A model generated the notes under the pieces. It was not told the DNA's origin and made no database searches. It worked only from the letters and a program-made list of their open reading frames with translations. 64,000 bases of DNA from Nitzschia sp. pyKryTriq1 (lineage: Eukaryota; Bacillariophyta; Bacillariophyceae; Bacillariales; Bacillariaceae): contig OY101123.1 of NCBI GenBank assembly GCA_956465555.1, positions 372,001 through 436,000 of the forward strand, written 5' to 3'. Positions within the stretch are counted from its first letter, which is position 1; each line of letters begins with the position of its first letter. Made by a program: the position numbers and the translations under genes. This document shows positions 1-9,814 of the stretch, one piece after another.

Positions 1-1
1 G

Positions 2-2070
2 GCAGGAACTGGCAAGCATCAATGGTTATTTGGGGATAGCTTCATCAAGATTGGCGGTCGGGTGTTTGAAGCGGACTCGCCCTTGATTGCGGCATATCGT
101 GGTGTAGGAATGTTGGAAGCGACGGGAGGTGTTCCAGGTATCGGTTTGGATGGATACGAAAAGTTTCAAGACTTGTTGGCAGATGTGAACAATCCAACCG
201 ATATGGAATATTTATTCTCCATCTTTCCACGACATGACGAGCCTGCATTCCAAGAGGGAATTGACGACTTTGTGCATTTTTTGACTCCCGTAAGTGCCGC
301 ACAAGCTTCGTTCGTCTATGAAGCCGCCATTGCTTTGGGATTGGCGGCTTGTCAGACGGCAGGAGTAACAGGACAGGCTTCTTATTTGTTTTTGGATGGC
401 AGAGATCATTTGACCAATTTGGTCAACTCCGTATTCCAAGGCGTAAACGGCGATGTCGTTTTTGACCCAGAAACTGGCTCGAAAGAGCCTAGTTTTACAT
501 TGTACAAAGTTACTAATTTCGTGGATGGGCCCATCAGCGCCTCAGAAGAAGAAGGTGCCGTTGCTGTTGTTCAATTCAAGGAAACTTTTACACATATTTA
601 CAAAGAAGGAGCATGGGAAGAGCTCTCGCCTTTTGTTTTCAATGATGGATCTACCAAGGCTCTCAGTGATATCGCACCTGTGTCAGTGGACAATGTGGTT
701 TTGCTCCCAGCCACCCGAGCGACTGTGCTTGTCATGTGTGCGATTGTCGTGATTCTCGGCGTCGGCCTGATGGCATGGACGCAGAAAAATCGGAAAGCAA
801 GAGTGGTACTGGCAAGCCAACCCTTCTTCCTTCATACCATTTGCCTCGGGGCAATAGTAATGGGCTGCACAATCATCCCTTTGAGTATTGACCATGGAAT
901 AGTTAGTCTCCATGGATGTGCGATAGCCTGCACTTCGATTCTGTGGCTGGGAGCCATGGGATTTTCCACCACCATTTCGGCTCTATGTACCAAGACACAT
1001 CGAATCAACATTATTTTGACCAATTCCAACAGAATGCAAAGGATCAAGGTAACGGTATGGGATGTGGCAAAGCCCATGATTGTTCTACTGAGCAGTAAGT
1101 ACGAGTTTGCGGATACAATTTACCGATTGACTTGGGACTTTTTGCGCTCATACTCTTGAGTTTGCCCTTGTTTTGCAATGATGTTTGTGCTGCAGCAAAC
1201 GCTATCATATTGTCCGTGATGTCGGCACTTTCACCCGCGGAATACGAATTGATCGTGGAGAGCGAAGATGCTTTTGGACGGCCGCAAGAAATTCGAGGTC
1301 AATGCGACTTTCAAGGATCACTTCCATACATCCTATGCGTTTGCATGACGAACTTTGGAGCTCTCTTGTTTACGATCGCTCAAGCATTCAAAGCTCGGAA
1401 TCTGTCAACAGAATTTGCCGAGAGTGCTCAAATCTTTCGGGCGTTGATCACAATCATAGTGGTTCTTTTCGTGGGCGGACCCGTACTACTTCTTGCTCGA
1501 GACAATGCCAATGCCTTTGTGTTTGTTGCGAGTGCTATCATTTTTGTGACCTGTTCTTCTATCCTTTTGCTATTGTTCATTCCGAAAATACAAATCCTAC
1601 GAGAGTCACTGAAAAGGGCACCAAACAAGCAAAGAATACACATCACCGGCGTCGAACTGACTCCATCCTTGGCCGGAAGCCGAATGACGGATAGCTTTAG
1701 CGATGGCGAGGACAACACGGAAGAATTTACAGGGATGAAAATTCTAACGACAAAGACGCCACAAGAGCTTGTGAAAGAAGTCGAAGAGTTAAAAAGACTT
1801 CTTCGGAGAGCCAGAGCCCCGAAACAGGAAGATGTGGTGGGTGAAGTTGTTGAGTCCAGCATTCGGATGTCGAGTTCACGTCTTCCTCGTAGAAAAGGAT
1901 CGATCCTGAAAAACAACACAAGTGACGACGCGTCATGGCTTTCGCAAAGCGGGAAGGGAACCCAACGGAGTATTGACGATTTCGAAACACATCCCCCGGT
2001 ACCTTTACATGATTCAAAGGAGGAGGAGGATCCAATAGTGTCGGCGCCTGAAATGAAGCCAGCAGTCTAA
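2..2070 (+). CDS. Class C (GABA-B-like) G-protein-coupled receptor, 5' partial
   Basis: Plasma-membrane receptor of the diatom GABA-B-like family; the ligand is unknown. The frame is open from base 2, so the start lies outside the window. Two exons, 2-1094 and 1196-2070, are joined by a 101-nt intron (donor GTAAGT, acceptor TGCAG) and give 655 residues. About 235 residues of the extracellular Venus-flytrap region come first, then seven hydrophobic helices. TM2 is of the SQPFFL type usual in class C receptors. The splice falls inside TM5 and restores a continuous helix followed by a S-P-x-E-Y loop. The cytoplasmic tail (from about residue 500) carries a short heptad stretch near residue 548 (ELVKEVEELKRLL), as in GABA-B subunits that dimerise through a coiled coil. 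Family assignment is firm; ligand and function are inference. Confidence 0.85.
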
Positions 2071-2092
2071 TTTATAAACTACCTTCACTCGC

Positions 2093-2119
2093 TCGCTCAC
2101 TCACTCACTCACTCACTAG
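2093..2119 (+). repeat. CTCA/CTCG microsatellite between converging genes
   Basis: Short run of CTCG then CTCACT-type units in the 3' space between the receptor and the FAM133-like gene. It overlaps the last codons of the latter. Confidence 0.8.
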
Positions 2120-2813
2120 CATCAGACCCTTCAAAGAATTTCGACAAGCGGTAGTGGCTTCCTTCGCTTTCATCACCACTGTCAGCACGTTTCTTCTTCT
2201 TCTTTTTCTTGTGCTGTTTGCTGCTTTTGGGTTTTCTTTTCCGATCTCCCGAATCTTCGCTCCCGTCAGCGGATGAGGCATGATCCCCGCCTTCCCCGCC
2301 GTCATCACTGTTGCTGCCAACGTCCCGATGACGGTGCCGTTTCTTATGCTTTTTCTTTCGCTTCTTGTGTTTTTTCCGTCGTTTATCATCATCGCTGCTA
2401 TCGTCGCTGTCACTTTCCGAAGAATCGCCGCTGTCCCTTTCCTTGTGATGGTGCCGCCTCTTTCTCTTTTTGGATTTCTTCTTCTTCTCGCCGCTCCCCT
2501 TGTAATTCGTACCGCGGGCTAGAAACTTGTCACGCTCCGCATCCAATTGCTGCCGATACTCTTCCATTTTCTTTTGGTCGACACCCTCAAGATTGAGCTT
2601 GTCTTCATTGTCCTTTTTATACTGCTCCCACGTGGGACGATTGGGATCGGCCAACTTTTGGGCTAGCGTTCTCTCTTCTTGACCCGTCAGGACTCTCATC
2701 ACCGCCTGCATCTGAGACGATAGGGGGGCGGCACGGGGAGGACCCGCAGAGGCAGAAGCAGCAGCCCCCTTGGCTGCTGTATTACCATCAGCACTGGGGT
2801 TTGGGCGGCTCAT
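2109..2813 (-). CDS. FAM133-like lysine/serine-rich nuclear protein
   Basis: Probable nuclear protein of 234 residues. Residues 59-66 read RPTWEQYK, followed by a helical KxMEEYRQQLDxERDKFL-like segment. That matches the only conserved block of metazoan FAM133 (RPTWEEVKEQL, then a KELEKHREKLLSG-like helix). The rest is alternating lysine/histidine-rich and acidic serine runs, again as in FAM133. I chose the ATG at 2813 because the conserved part follows soon after it. The frame stays open to an upstream ATG at 2936, but that extension crosses a GA microsatellite and looks like leader. FAM133 function is poorly known; splicing-speckle association is only a guess from composition. The gene ends just beyond, and converges on, the receptor gene. 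Confidence 0.6.
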   Translation of the reverse strand: MSRPNPSADGNTAAKGAAASASAGPPRAAPLSSQMQAVMRVLTGQEERTLAQKLADPNRPTWEQYKKDNEDKLNLEGVDQKKMEEYRQQLDAERDKFLARGTNYKGSGEKKKKSKKRKRRHHHKERDSGDSSESDSDDSSDDDKRRKKHKKRKKKHKKRHRHRDVGSNSDDGGEGGDHASSADGSEDSGDRKRKPKSSKQHKKKKKKKRADSGDESEGSHYRLSKFFEGSDASE

Positions 2814-3088
2814 TCTGACCACAGATATGCTAGGATGATTGCATGTGCAAACCTTTGGAACAATGGCATCAAGGGCATCGACAGTCGTTGCAGGTTGTGA
2901 AGTCAAAAGAGAGAGAGAGAGAGAGAGCAGCATCATGCATCATCGTACCGTAGAGGTTTTTTGAGACGGCGGGGAACAAGCAAAGCGCAGTCAAGCGCAG
3001 AGCGTTTTGCTTTATTATTCGTCGAGGTAGTCCAATCGACTAGAAGGACCAACTATCTTCGAGCCTTCGAAAAGGGTGCCGGGTCTAT

Positions 3089-3640
3089 TCATGACCAGTC
3101 CGGGCTCCACTCTCTACTACTAGTAGAGAGACTATTAGCTTGGAAGCTGAGGCAGTTGGGTCCATGACGCCGCACTGATTCAATGCTGAATAAAGAAGAC
3201 TCCCGGTAAAAGAGAGCAACTCCTCCTTGGCTCGCGCTCGCTGCATCGGTGGCAAACACATGATAATCCGAAGAGAATCGAGTGTGGATGCCGCCGGTCA
3301 GCTTGGTTTCCGTGAGGATACCCCAGTCGAGCCCCATCTGCCCCATCGCTCGGAGGCAGGTCTCAAGGCGGCCATTGCGGCCACTTTGGATGTTATACGT
3401 GCCAAATCGAATGTCGGAATTCTTTTTGGATGTTGGAAATGGATTGGGGATTGTCGTCATCGTTGTCGTCGTAGGCTCCCGTAGGATTCCTACTGCGCAG
3501 CCGCGGGCGGCAAAACCCCAACTCCGGAAAAACGCCACTACCTCTACCGCCCCTGTAGTTGGGGCAAATCCGTTCCGCTTTTCACAAATGTTCTTGTTAC
3601 AATGACAGTAACAAGGGTAGGAAGTGTCTAAGGTGTAGCC
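3089..3640 (-). mobile_element. LINE-type endonuclease fragment (EEP domain, truncated)
   Basis: Open frame with no convincing ATG. From base 3640 downward it encodes a cysteine cluster (CYCHCNKNIC), a linker, then the start of an exonuclease-endonuclease-phosphatase (EEP) fold: RFGTYNIQSGRNGRL (DNA/metal-binding N motif), LDWGILTETKL (ETK catalytic motif), a GGVALFYR strand and a HGPNCLSFQ strand. This is the order seen in the N-terminal endonuclease of non-LTR retrotransposon ORF2 proteins. The homology stops soon after SFQ at a TACTAGTAG palindrome flanked by CTCTC/GAGAG arms, and the frame ends at 3089. No reverse transcriptase follows. It is therefore a dead fragment, or less likely a domesticated EEP protein. 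Confidence 0.6.
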
Positions 3641-3756
3641 TTAGTAGTATTGGCAAAAATTAAAGCTGCTACACTTGCCACGTGTAGGGCCGAGCCGAAC
3701 AACTATACGAACAATAGTGTAATACTTCTCTTATAGGCTTACGAGTATACTATTGG

Positions 3757-5034
3757 TCAAAGCATTTTAAAAAGCGAGTTGAGTAGTCGGCGCTGTGAAG
3801 GGCATGCTGGGCTACTGGCAGCCCACTTTTTCCACAATAATGAGCCAGTTGCACTTCTTTCTATACCTCGAATTTCAACAGCATCAAATGATATGCCACA
3901 TTGTTCATATACTATCGATATTGTCGAGGCTTTCTCACTGGGGGATAGATTGATGGCCTGGCGCAGCAAATCTTCGTAGATCTGCAATTCGTTTGCAAGA
4001 TAGCAACAAATCGTACGTGTGCCACTGGGCGACAAACCCTGACGAATAACATGCGTCTCACTCTTGTGGGTTTTAGCTTCCCCTGCATGAACAAAGTGGC
4101 CACTTCCCCCCAAAAGCACATCCACTCCGGAGAGGTCGTCCCACAGATGCTCTGTTCGCAACGCCAGAATATCTCGACCCGGATACTTGGACAGTACCAA
4201 TCGATCATAGTGAGCGTAGTTCATCGCTAAATGCCCTGCCGCTTTTTGGGATCCAATGCCGCTCAAGACTTTAACCCCTAGCTCGTAGCAAGTCTGTTCT
4301 GGCTCATTGAGAGACTTTCCCTCATCTTTTTTTCGAAGATTGACAGCAAGATCTTCGATTGTGGGGAAGCAATCCACATAAAATTGTCTCAAAGCAGTGG
4401 GTAATGTATTATCTTCTGGCTTCTTGCTTTTTTTATTGGCTGGGTGTTGCGTGTTGAAAGCAGAGATAACTCGAGTTATCGGATTCCGAATAGTTACGAG
4501 AAATCCATTTATTTGTTCCATGTTGAAACGATCTCCTCGTGGAAAACAATGCATTGTTCTAATCGTTTTGCGGGAGACCATGGATTCCGGTGCACCCTGA
4601 CTTTCTAAGTCCCTCATGCATTTCTTGTGACGGCGAGGATTGCGATGCCACAGGCAATTCGACCGAAGAACCATATCCAGCGTCTGGCCCCCCGTTTTGC
4701 CAATGTGTACATAAAGAAACTTCGACTGGTTCGCATCAAACAAGAAGCCTCTGGGGGGCAACATACCGGTAGTATTAGAAGGCGCAACGAAAGTTGAATT
4801 AACATCGATACCTTGCGTTCGTTCTCTTGGCGCCGTGATGACTGTCAACAACGGGGCGGCACCGAATTCATCACCCAGGGAGGTGCGTGTATCGCTCCAC
4901 ACTGCCTGCAAGCTTGACCGTGTTTCGTAGACCCTTCCGATGATTCCAAGAATGACCACAGCGACAAATAACCACAAGGTGATTCCACTAATACGGCCAC
5001 CTCGACGAACACCAATCCCCACCACTAATCTCAT
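3757..5034 (-). CDS. Membrane-bound sulfotransferase (Sulfotransfer_2-like)
   Basis: Type II Golgi membrane enzyme of 425 residues predicted to transfer sulfate from PAPS to a glycan or protein. A hydrophobic anchor (LWLFVAVVILGIIG) lies near residues 19-33 after a short basic cytoplasmic end. The lumenal part has the 5'-phosphosulfate loop YVHIGKTGGQTLD and the 3'-phosphate site TIRNPITRVISAF, both typical of the family. I chose the ATG at 5034 because it places the anchor at the N terminus; an upstream in-frame ATG at 5181 adds 49 residues without similarity and runs through repeated GCATG units. The substrate is unknown. Its neighbour upstream on the same strand is the ABC ATPase. Confidence 0.75.
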   Translation of the reverse strand: MRLVVGIGVRRGGRISGITLWLFVAVVILGIIGRVYETRSSLQAVWSDTRTSLGDEFGAAPLLTVITAPRERTQGIDVNSTFVAPSNTTGMLPPRGFLFDANQSKFLYVHIGKTGGQTLDMVLRSNCLWHRNPRRHKKCMRDLESQGAPESMVSRKTIRTMHCFPRGDRFNMEQINGFLVTIRNPITRVISAFNTQHPANKKSKKPEDNTLPTALRQFYVDCFPTIEDLAVNLRKKDEGKSLNEPEQTCYELGVKVLSGIGSQKAAGHLAMNYAHYDRLVLSKYPGRDILALRTEHLWDDLSGVDVLLGGSGHFVHAGEAKTHKSETHVIRQGLSPSGTRTICCYLANELQIYEDLLRQAINLSPSEKASTISIVYEQCGISFDAVEIRGIERSATGSLLWKKWAASSPACPSQRRLLNSLFKML

Positions 5035-5333
5035 GAGATACAGATTTGCCGGAGATAGCCATCGTGTATTGTGAGAATGATGATTGATTGATAGGCTGTA
5101 CGCTGTGTGGTAAAAGGGGCGAAGCCGCGGGTCTTCTCTTATTTTGCGCCGCATGCATCGCATGCATCTCACATCATGCATCTCACATCATGCCTGCATC
5201 ATTCTCACCCCCAACGAAAGACGGACAGAACAGAAGTCAGTATGTAGTCTACTCGTAACTATTGTTCTTCGAACAGCAAAAGCAGTAGAGAAAATTCACT
5301 ACTCATATTGTACTAAAGATGCTAGTAGATAGA
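5035..5333. other. Short intergenic with GCATGC/ATCATGC repeats
   Basis: About 300 bp between two minus-strand genes. Near 5150-5195 it holds repeated CATGCATC / CATCATGC words, partly self-complementary. I see no gene here; it should include the promoter of the sulfotransferase. Confidence 0.5.
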
Positions 5334-7142
5334 TTAAACTTGATGTTGCTGTTGGAGAGCGTCCGGATTGTACGAGTCCATCGGCCCATTGTAGACACCC
5401 CGACGCTCCTTCAGATGAAGCGCGTGGGAGACGGATGGAAGCAATTCTTCCAAGTGGTGTGTAATGTAGACCAAACTGATATCCGTAGCGCGACATATGC
5501 GCTCTACTAACGCCAACACTTGTTGTCGGCTAATACCATCCAGTCCCTGACACGGTTCGTCCAGAACCAACAGTTTGGGTTTCGAGGCCAATGCTGCAGC
5601 GATCAATACAAGCTTTTGTTGTCCCTGCGACAAGTGGCAGAATTGTCGGTCCATGGTATGGTCCACACCCAACCAGCCCGCCACTTGCCAAGCGCTCTCC
5701 ATGGACCAAGTGCCATGTTCCGTGAGTACATCTTGCACTGTTTCTTTGGATTTTGCCATTTCCATGTGTCGTTCGGTGGATACCCATCCAACGTGGCCAT
5801 TGATTTTCAATCCATGATGCTCCAAAGAATCGGCATCGGGCCTAGCGAGTAGCCGACTAAGTGTGCTTTTGCCAGCTCCATTGCCCCCGCCAACCAGCCA
5901 ACGTTGGCCTCGTGAGATGGTCCAATTCAAATCGTGCAAAAGTGTAACGTCATCCCCTCGTTGAATCGAAAGATTCTGTGCTTGTACAATGGGTTCGTAA
6001 CTAGAAAATGCGGCATCCTTGGTAGTGTCGGGTGTGTTCCACCATGACGCAATGATTTCCGTGCTTGGAATGGATGGATCCTCCCAATCAAACGACGATA
6101 CCATGGCTCCTTGTTCCAACCCCAGAGCAGCCTCTAATAGTTCCTTCCCACTTCGTCCGTTTCGATCTTCCGTCACCAGTCTACCGTCATCTTGTTGATC
6201 AAACCAACTCACTCGCTCCAATTCATCGACCAGCTCTTCCGCCCGATGGGTCATCATCAAAATTTGGGTGTGTGCGGTCGCTTTACTATTGATTCCTTGT
6301 ACCAAAATATCTTGCGTAAATCCCGTAATGGTTTTTTGTACCAATTCTTTCAACACTTCCCGGGACGCCACATCCAAGCCATCAAAGGCGTTGTCCAAAA
6401 TCAATAGCTTTGGCCGTGTCGACAAGGCCTTGACGAGGAGCGTTTTTCGAATTTCGCCCGTCGACAAGGTATCGACATCCCGCTGTAATAGCCCATACAA
6501 TCCAAATCGTACAATCAAAAATTGGGCCGCCTTGTTCAAGGTACCACCCCCACTAATGGCGCGGTAGGTGGTAGTAGTAGTACCTTCTCGCAACAGTTCT
6601 TGGTGCGAATCAAAACTCACATGTGCCACAGCATTGGACATCCAATTGGAGGGCAGCGAAAGACTTCCTTCTTTCAAATATTCATCACTTCCTCGTGCCA
6701 CAATGGTCTGACCCAGTAGGGACTTTCCACTGCTATTTCGACCTAGTAACGCATGTCCGCCGAGTGTGGGATTGGTAATTTGCAAATCGATCGGTAGAGA
6801 TGTAGAAGAATTAGCAGTAGTAGTAGCATCTTCACTGTGATGATGATTGGACGAGGAAGGGTACCTCAATCGGGCTTGGCGAAATTCCACGAGGACTTGA
6901 TCCGAGGCTACCGGTGATGTTCGTGATGCTGCTTTTGTAGAGCGATTGTTGGTAGGAGTTTCGGTTCGGGCCGCGTCGTCGTCGTCTTCCAGCGCTGCCG
7001 CCGAAGAGGAAAAGGAAAGGGCCGCCATATTGGAATTTGACCATTCTTTTTTTCGAGGACGGTGCTGCTGAGGATGGAGCACTCTACTATGATGTCTACC
7101 GGTAGCAGAGACGACGACACGCCGGAACTGCGATCGTATCAT
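5334..7142 (-). CDS. Soluble ABC ATPase with two nucleotide-binding domains (ModF-like)
   Basis: 602-residue protein with two ABC ATPase domains and no membrane helices, like bacterial ModF/PhrA or ABCF-type soluble ATPases; the role is unknown. NBD1 has Walker A GRNSSGKS, signature LSTGEIRK and Walker B LLILDNAFDGLD. NBD2 has Walker A GGGNGAGKS, signature LSQGQQK and Walker B LLVLDEPCQGLD. The catalytic glutamate of NBD1 is replaced by asparagine (DN instead of DE), so site 1 probably binds ATP without normal hydrolysis. The N terminus from the ATG at 7142 is Arg/His-rich without acidic residues, compatible with a mitochondrial or plastid presequence; an alternative ATG lies at 7190. Long low-complexity serine stretches precede NBD1. 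Confidence 0.75.
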   Translation of the reverse strand: MIRSQFRRVVVSATGRHHSRVLHPQQHRPRKKEWSNSNMAALSFSSSAAALEDDDDAARTETPTNNRSTKAASRTSPVASDQVLVEFRQARLRYPSSSNHHHSEDATTTANSSTSLPIDLQITNPTLGGHALLGRNSSGKSLLGQTIVARGSDEYLKEGSLSLPSNWMSNAVAHVSFDSHQELLREGTTTTTYRAISGGGTLNKAAQFLIVRFGLYGLLQRDVDTLSTGEIRKTLLVKALSTRPKLLILDNAFDGLDVASREVLKELVQKTITGFTQDILVQGINSKATAHTQILMMTHRAEELVDELERVSWFDQQDDGRLVTEDRNGRSGKELLEAALGLEQGAMVSSFDWEDPSIPSTEIIASWWNTPDTTKDAAFSSYEPIVQAQNLSIQRGDDVTLLHDLNWTISRGQRWLVGGGNGAGKSTLSRLLARPDADSLEHHGLKINGHVGWVSTERHMEMAKSKETVQDVLTEHGTWSMESAWQVAGWLGVDHTMDRQFCHLSQGQQKLVLIAAALASKPKLLVLDEPCQGLDGISRQQVLALVERICRATDISLVYITHHLEELLPSVSHALHLKERRGVYNGPMDSYNPDALQQQHQV

Positions 7143-7719
7143 GGTCGAAGTTATGATGATGGGGCAACAACGAATTGTTGCAACTTGCAAATGTTATGAA
7201 GAGTGAAGAGAACAACATAACATACCAAAAGGCGAGAGAGGCAAGAGGTCGAAGAAATAGAAGAGAAAAAGGAGAGAAAGGGCGCCGACACGTGCTTTCA
7301 TCACGTGCGTGGTTGGTGATGGTTCGTCGTCGTCCTCTCGACGACGAAAGGAACATCGCGAACGAACAAGCAAGGAGCGACAGACGGACGGTCTATGTCT
7401 GTCCGTTTGCCCCTGTGAGGATGTAGTCGCACCCGGTCGCACCTCAGTAGATTTGCTACGACACCAAGACGTAGCTTGGACAGCGCTGCTACGATGGAGT
7501 TTCTACGTGTTGTCTACGAAAACAACAACTTTTGGCGGGCTCCTCTGTGCTGTTACACTGGAACAAACCCACGATCCAAAATTCCAAAAAAGATTTTCGT
7601 TCCATCACTATCCTTCCTTCCGCCTTCCACCATACAACATCACATAAAAACAAAAACATCTACACGAGTACTCGTAAAAGAAACAAACAAACAAAGAAAC
7701 AAACTACAAAACGATCCCC
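7143..7719. promoter_or_regulatory. Divergent intergenic (promoter) region
   Basis: 577 bp between the start codons of the ABC ATPase (minus) and a membrane-protein gene (plus). It contains a purine-rich GAGA stretch (7230-7280) and an A-rich AAACAAACAAAG leader just before the plus-strand ATG. No gene is seen. Promoter function is inferred from position only. Confidence 0.4.
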
Positions 7720-8884
7720 ATGATGTTCGCTTCTTCGGATCCGTTTCAACGCCTCACTGCAGGCGGAACCTTCAAACGCACCCTCTCGATCTTCAGTAAA
7801 AGATATGATTTGTTCTTTATCATCTCTGGAATCATCTTTGCGCCTTTGGCGCTCTTGTTCATCTCGATCTACCAATTCGTGGGTTCTTCGATGCACACGA
7901 TGATTGATGTCATGAGTCCCTCTTCACTTGACTCTCAGAACAACTTCGACGCTTATTACAACGATAGTAACAACACCAGCAACTACTTCGATGCCAGCAA
8001 CTACTACAGCTCCTCAACGTCAGCTACCGCCGCCGCAGGAAGCGATCCAGTGGGCGATGCCCTGGTTGCGAACATGAGCACCTTTGGCTCTCAGTTCGTC
8101 TTGGAGTACGTGGCACTTCTTCTAGTCGCGATTGCAGGCAGGGCCGCCATGTCCTATGCCGTTGCCGAGATGTACGCCGGACGAGATCCCAGCTGGATCG
8201 ATTGCCTCAAGAAGGGTCTGTCGCGATGGTGCGATGTATTTGGATCCGCCCTGCTCCTCGGTCTCGGTGTTTTCGGCTGCAACCTTGTGGTGGAGCTTGT
8301 CGTCATCCTTTTGTTGGCAGTGCAGAATGGATTCGTCAATTTCTTGTGCTTCTTGATCATGGTAGCATGGATGGTCTTCCTTACCTTTGTCACGGTGTCG
8401 ATGATGATTTTGGCACCCGTTATCATGATCGAGGGATCGGGCCCAATCAACTCGATCAAGCGCTGCTGGATCCTCTCGGATAACAATCGGTGCTATATCT
8501 TTTGCACCATCTTTTGCCTTTGCATGCTATATTATGTGGTCCAGCTCGTCTTGACCGGTATTCTGTACGGTGTGGGGGGTGCGGATGCCGTCTTTTCGAC
8601 AGGAGGAGCCTTCCTGGTAGTCTTGCCAGCGCTGATCTACCTTCCTCTTGCAGTCATGTAAGTGTCCTTCTTGGTCTTTCATCGTCGTATCTTACAGAGT
8701 AACGTATATATCTCACGAATGAATCTTTGTTGTTTACAGTGCTGAAACGGTCGTCTACTTGAATATTCGTGTGCAACACGAAGGGTTGAACCACGCCGTA
8801 CTTGTTAGCGAGCTAGACGGAGACACACCCTCTCAGAGGCAGTCCAAGTATGCTCTTGTTGACAAAAGTTCCGAATTTGTATAA
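7720..8884 (+). CDS. Multi-pass membrane protein of unknown function
   Basis: Two exons, 7720-8657 and 8740-8884, with an 82-nt intron (GTAAGT...TTTACAG) that splits an isoleucine codon, give 360 residues. The protein opens with a soluble segment and a helix (LFFIISGIIFAPLALLFISIY), then a Ser/Asn/Tyr-rich loop of about 70 residues. At least five more hydrophobic helices follow in the pattern of bacterial DUF975/YciC-like and glycerophosphodiesterase-membrane-domain proteins (R-A-A-M-S-Y near helix 2, then an amphipathic piece before the next pair). The tail is short, polar and cytosolic. I do not recognise a named family with certainty. An A-rich leader precedes two adjacent ATGs (7720, 7723); either could be used. 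Confidence 0.7.
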
Positions 8885-9814
8885 TAAAAAATACTGATGG
8901 TATGGGTGTTTTCGGAGGAGTGGTGAAATGCGATTACAGCATCGACGAGAACTATCGGATACCCGCACTAGTACTACTGCTACCGGAGTGGTGGTGCTAC
9001 TACCACTTCTGTCCCCGTTCCTTGTTGTTGTTGCCGGGTGCACTCCTTGTAGCAGCTAGCAAGATACCATTGTTTTCCTCGGTACTGTACATACATGTTG
9101 TGTCAAATATAGTTCATATTTACTCGACTTCCGCTTACTGTAGAGCTCTCTCTACTTGAGAGTATTGTTATCGTAAGGTGGCAAGCCCCGCGCCCTGACG
9201 TGCAACTTTTGTCAAGAAGCTGGAAGTTGGAGGGTCCTTCTCTACTGTCCTTCCACTACTCGAGTAGTCGATTGGTCTAGTACGATAAGAAAGATGCATC
9301 ATCCTTCTTCGACACGGCCGCACTATCCGCTACGAGAAGAATCTCAAGCAAGAGTATTTACTCAACTCTACTACTAGAGAGGCTGTTCTTTTTGATATTG
9401 ATATTGTGGTGTCTACTACTAGTGGCTAGAGTAGAGCGATGGCTCTCTCTATGATGCGACGATCGCCCATCGATGACGAGCTGAAGATCTTTTTTCTGGG
9501 CTTCGTTCGTCGGTCGTTCGTTCGTATCGTCTTCATAGGAGAATGACGTCAGTCGTCTGTCCTGTCACTCGTGGGCGAACGGCGAACGAAACGCTACATA
9601 ATGCACTCTCTATGTTCCTAGCCAATCAAATCACGATCCCAAGGGCGAAACCGGCGAACACGAGCAAACCATAACAAAGCAAACCGTACATCAACGGCCA
9701 TTCACACACAAAATAAGAACATCATCGCTCACATTGCTTTGATTTCACCCCACAATTTCCGAATTGACCCACTTTGTTGAACACAACATCATTGCTAATA
9801 TTGCTACTATCACC
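8885..9814. other. Intergenic, 930 bp, with palindromic motifs and a CRE site
   Basis: I see no supported gene. It holds several CTCT/TAGT self-complementary words (near 9140, 9240, 9365, 9415), GTCGGTCGTTCG repeats near 9510, and the palindrome TGACGTCA at 9544-9551. The last 100 bases are an A/C-rich leader for the next gene. Confidence 0.5.
9544..9551. promoter_or_regulatory. CRE-like palindrome TGACGTCA
   Basis: Perfect 8-bp cAMP-response-type palindrome about 264 bp upstream of the ATG at 9815. TGACGT elements are known to act in CO2/cAMP and light responses in Phaeodactylum. Function here is inferred. Confidence 0.35.
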
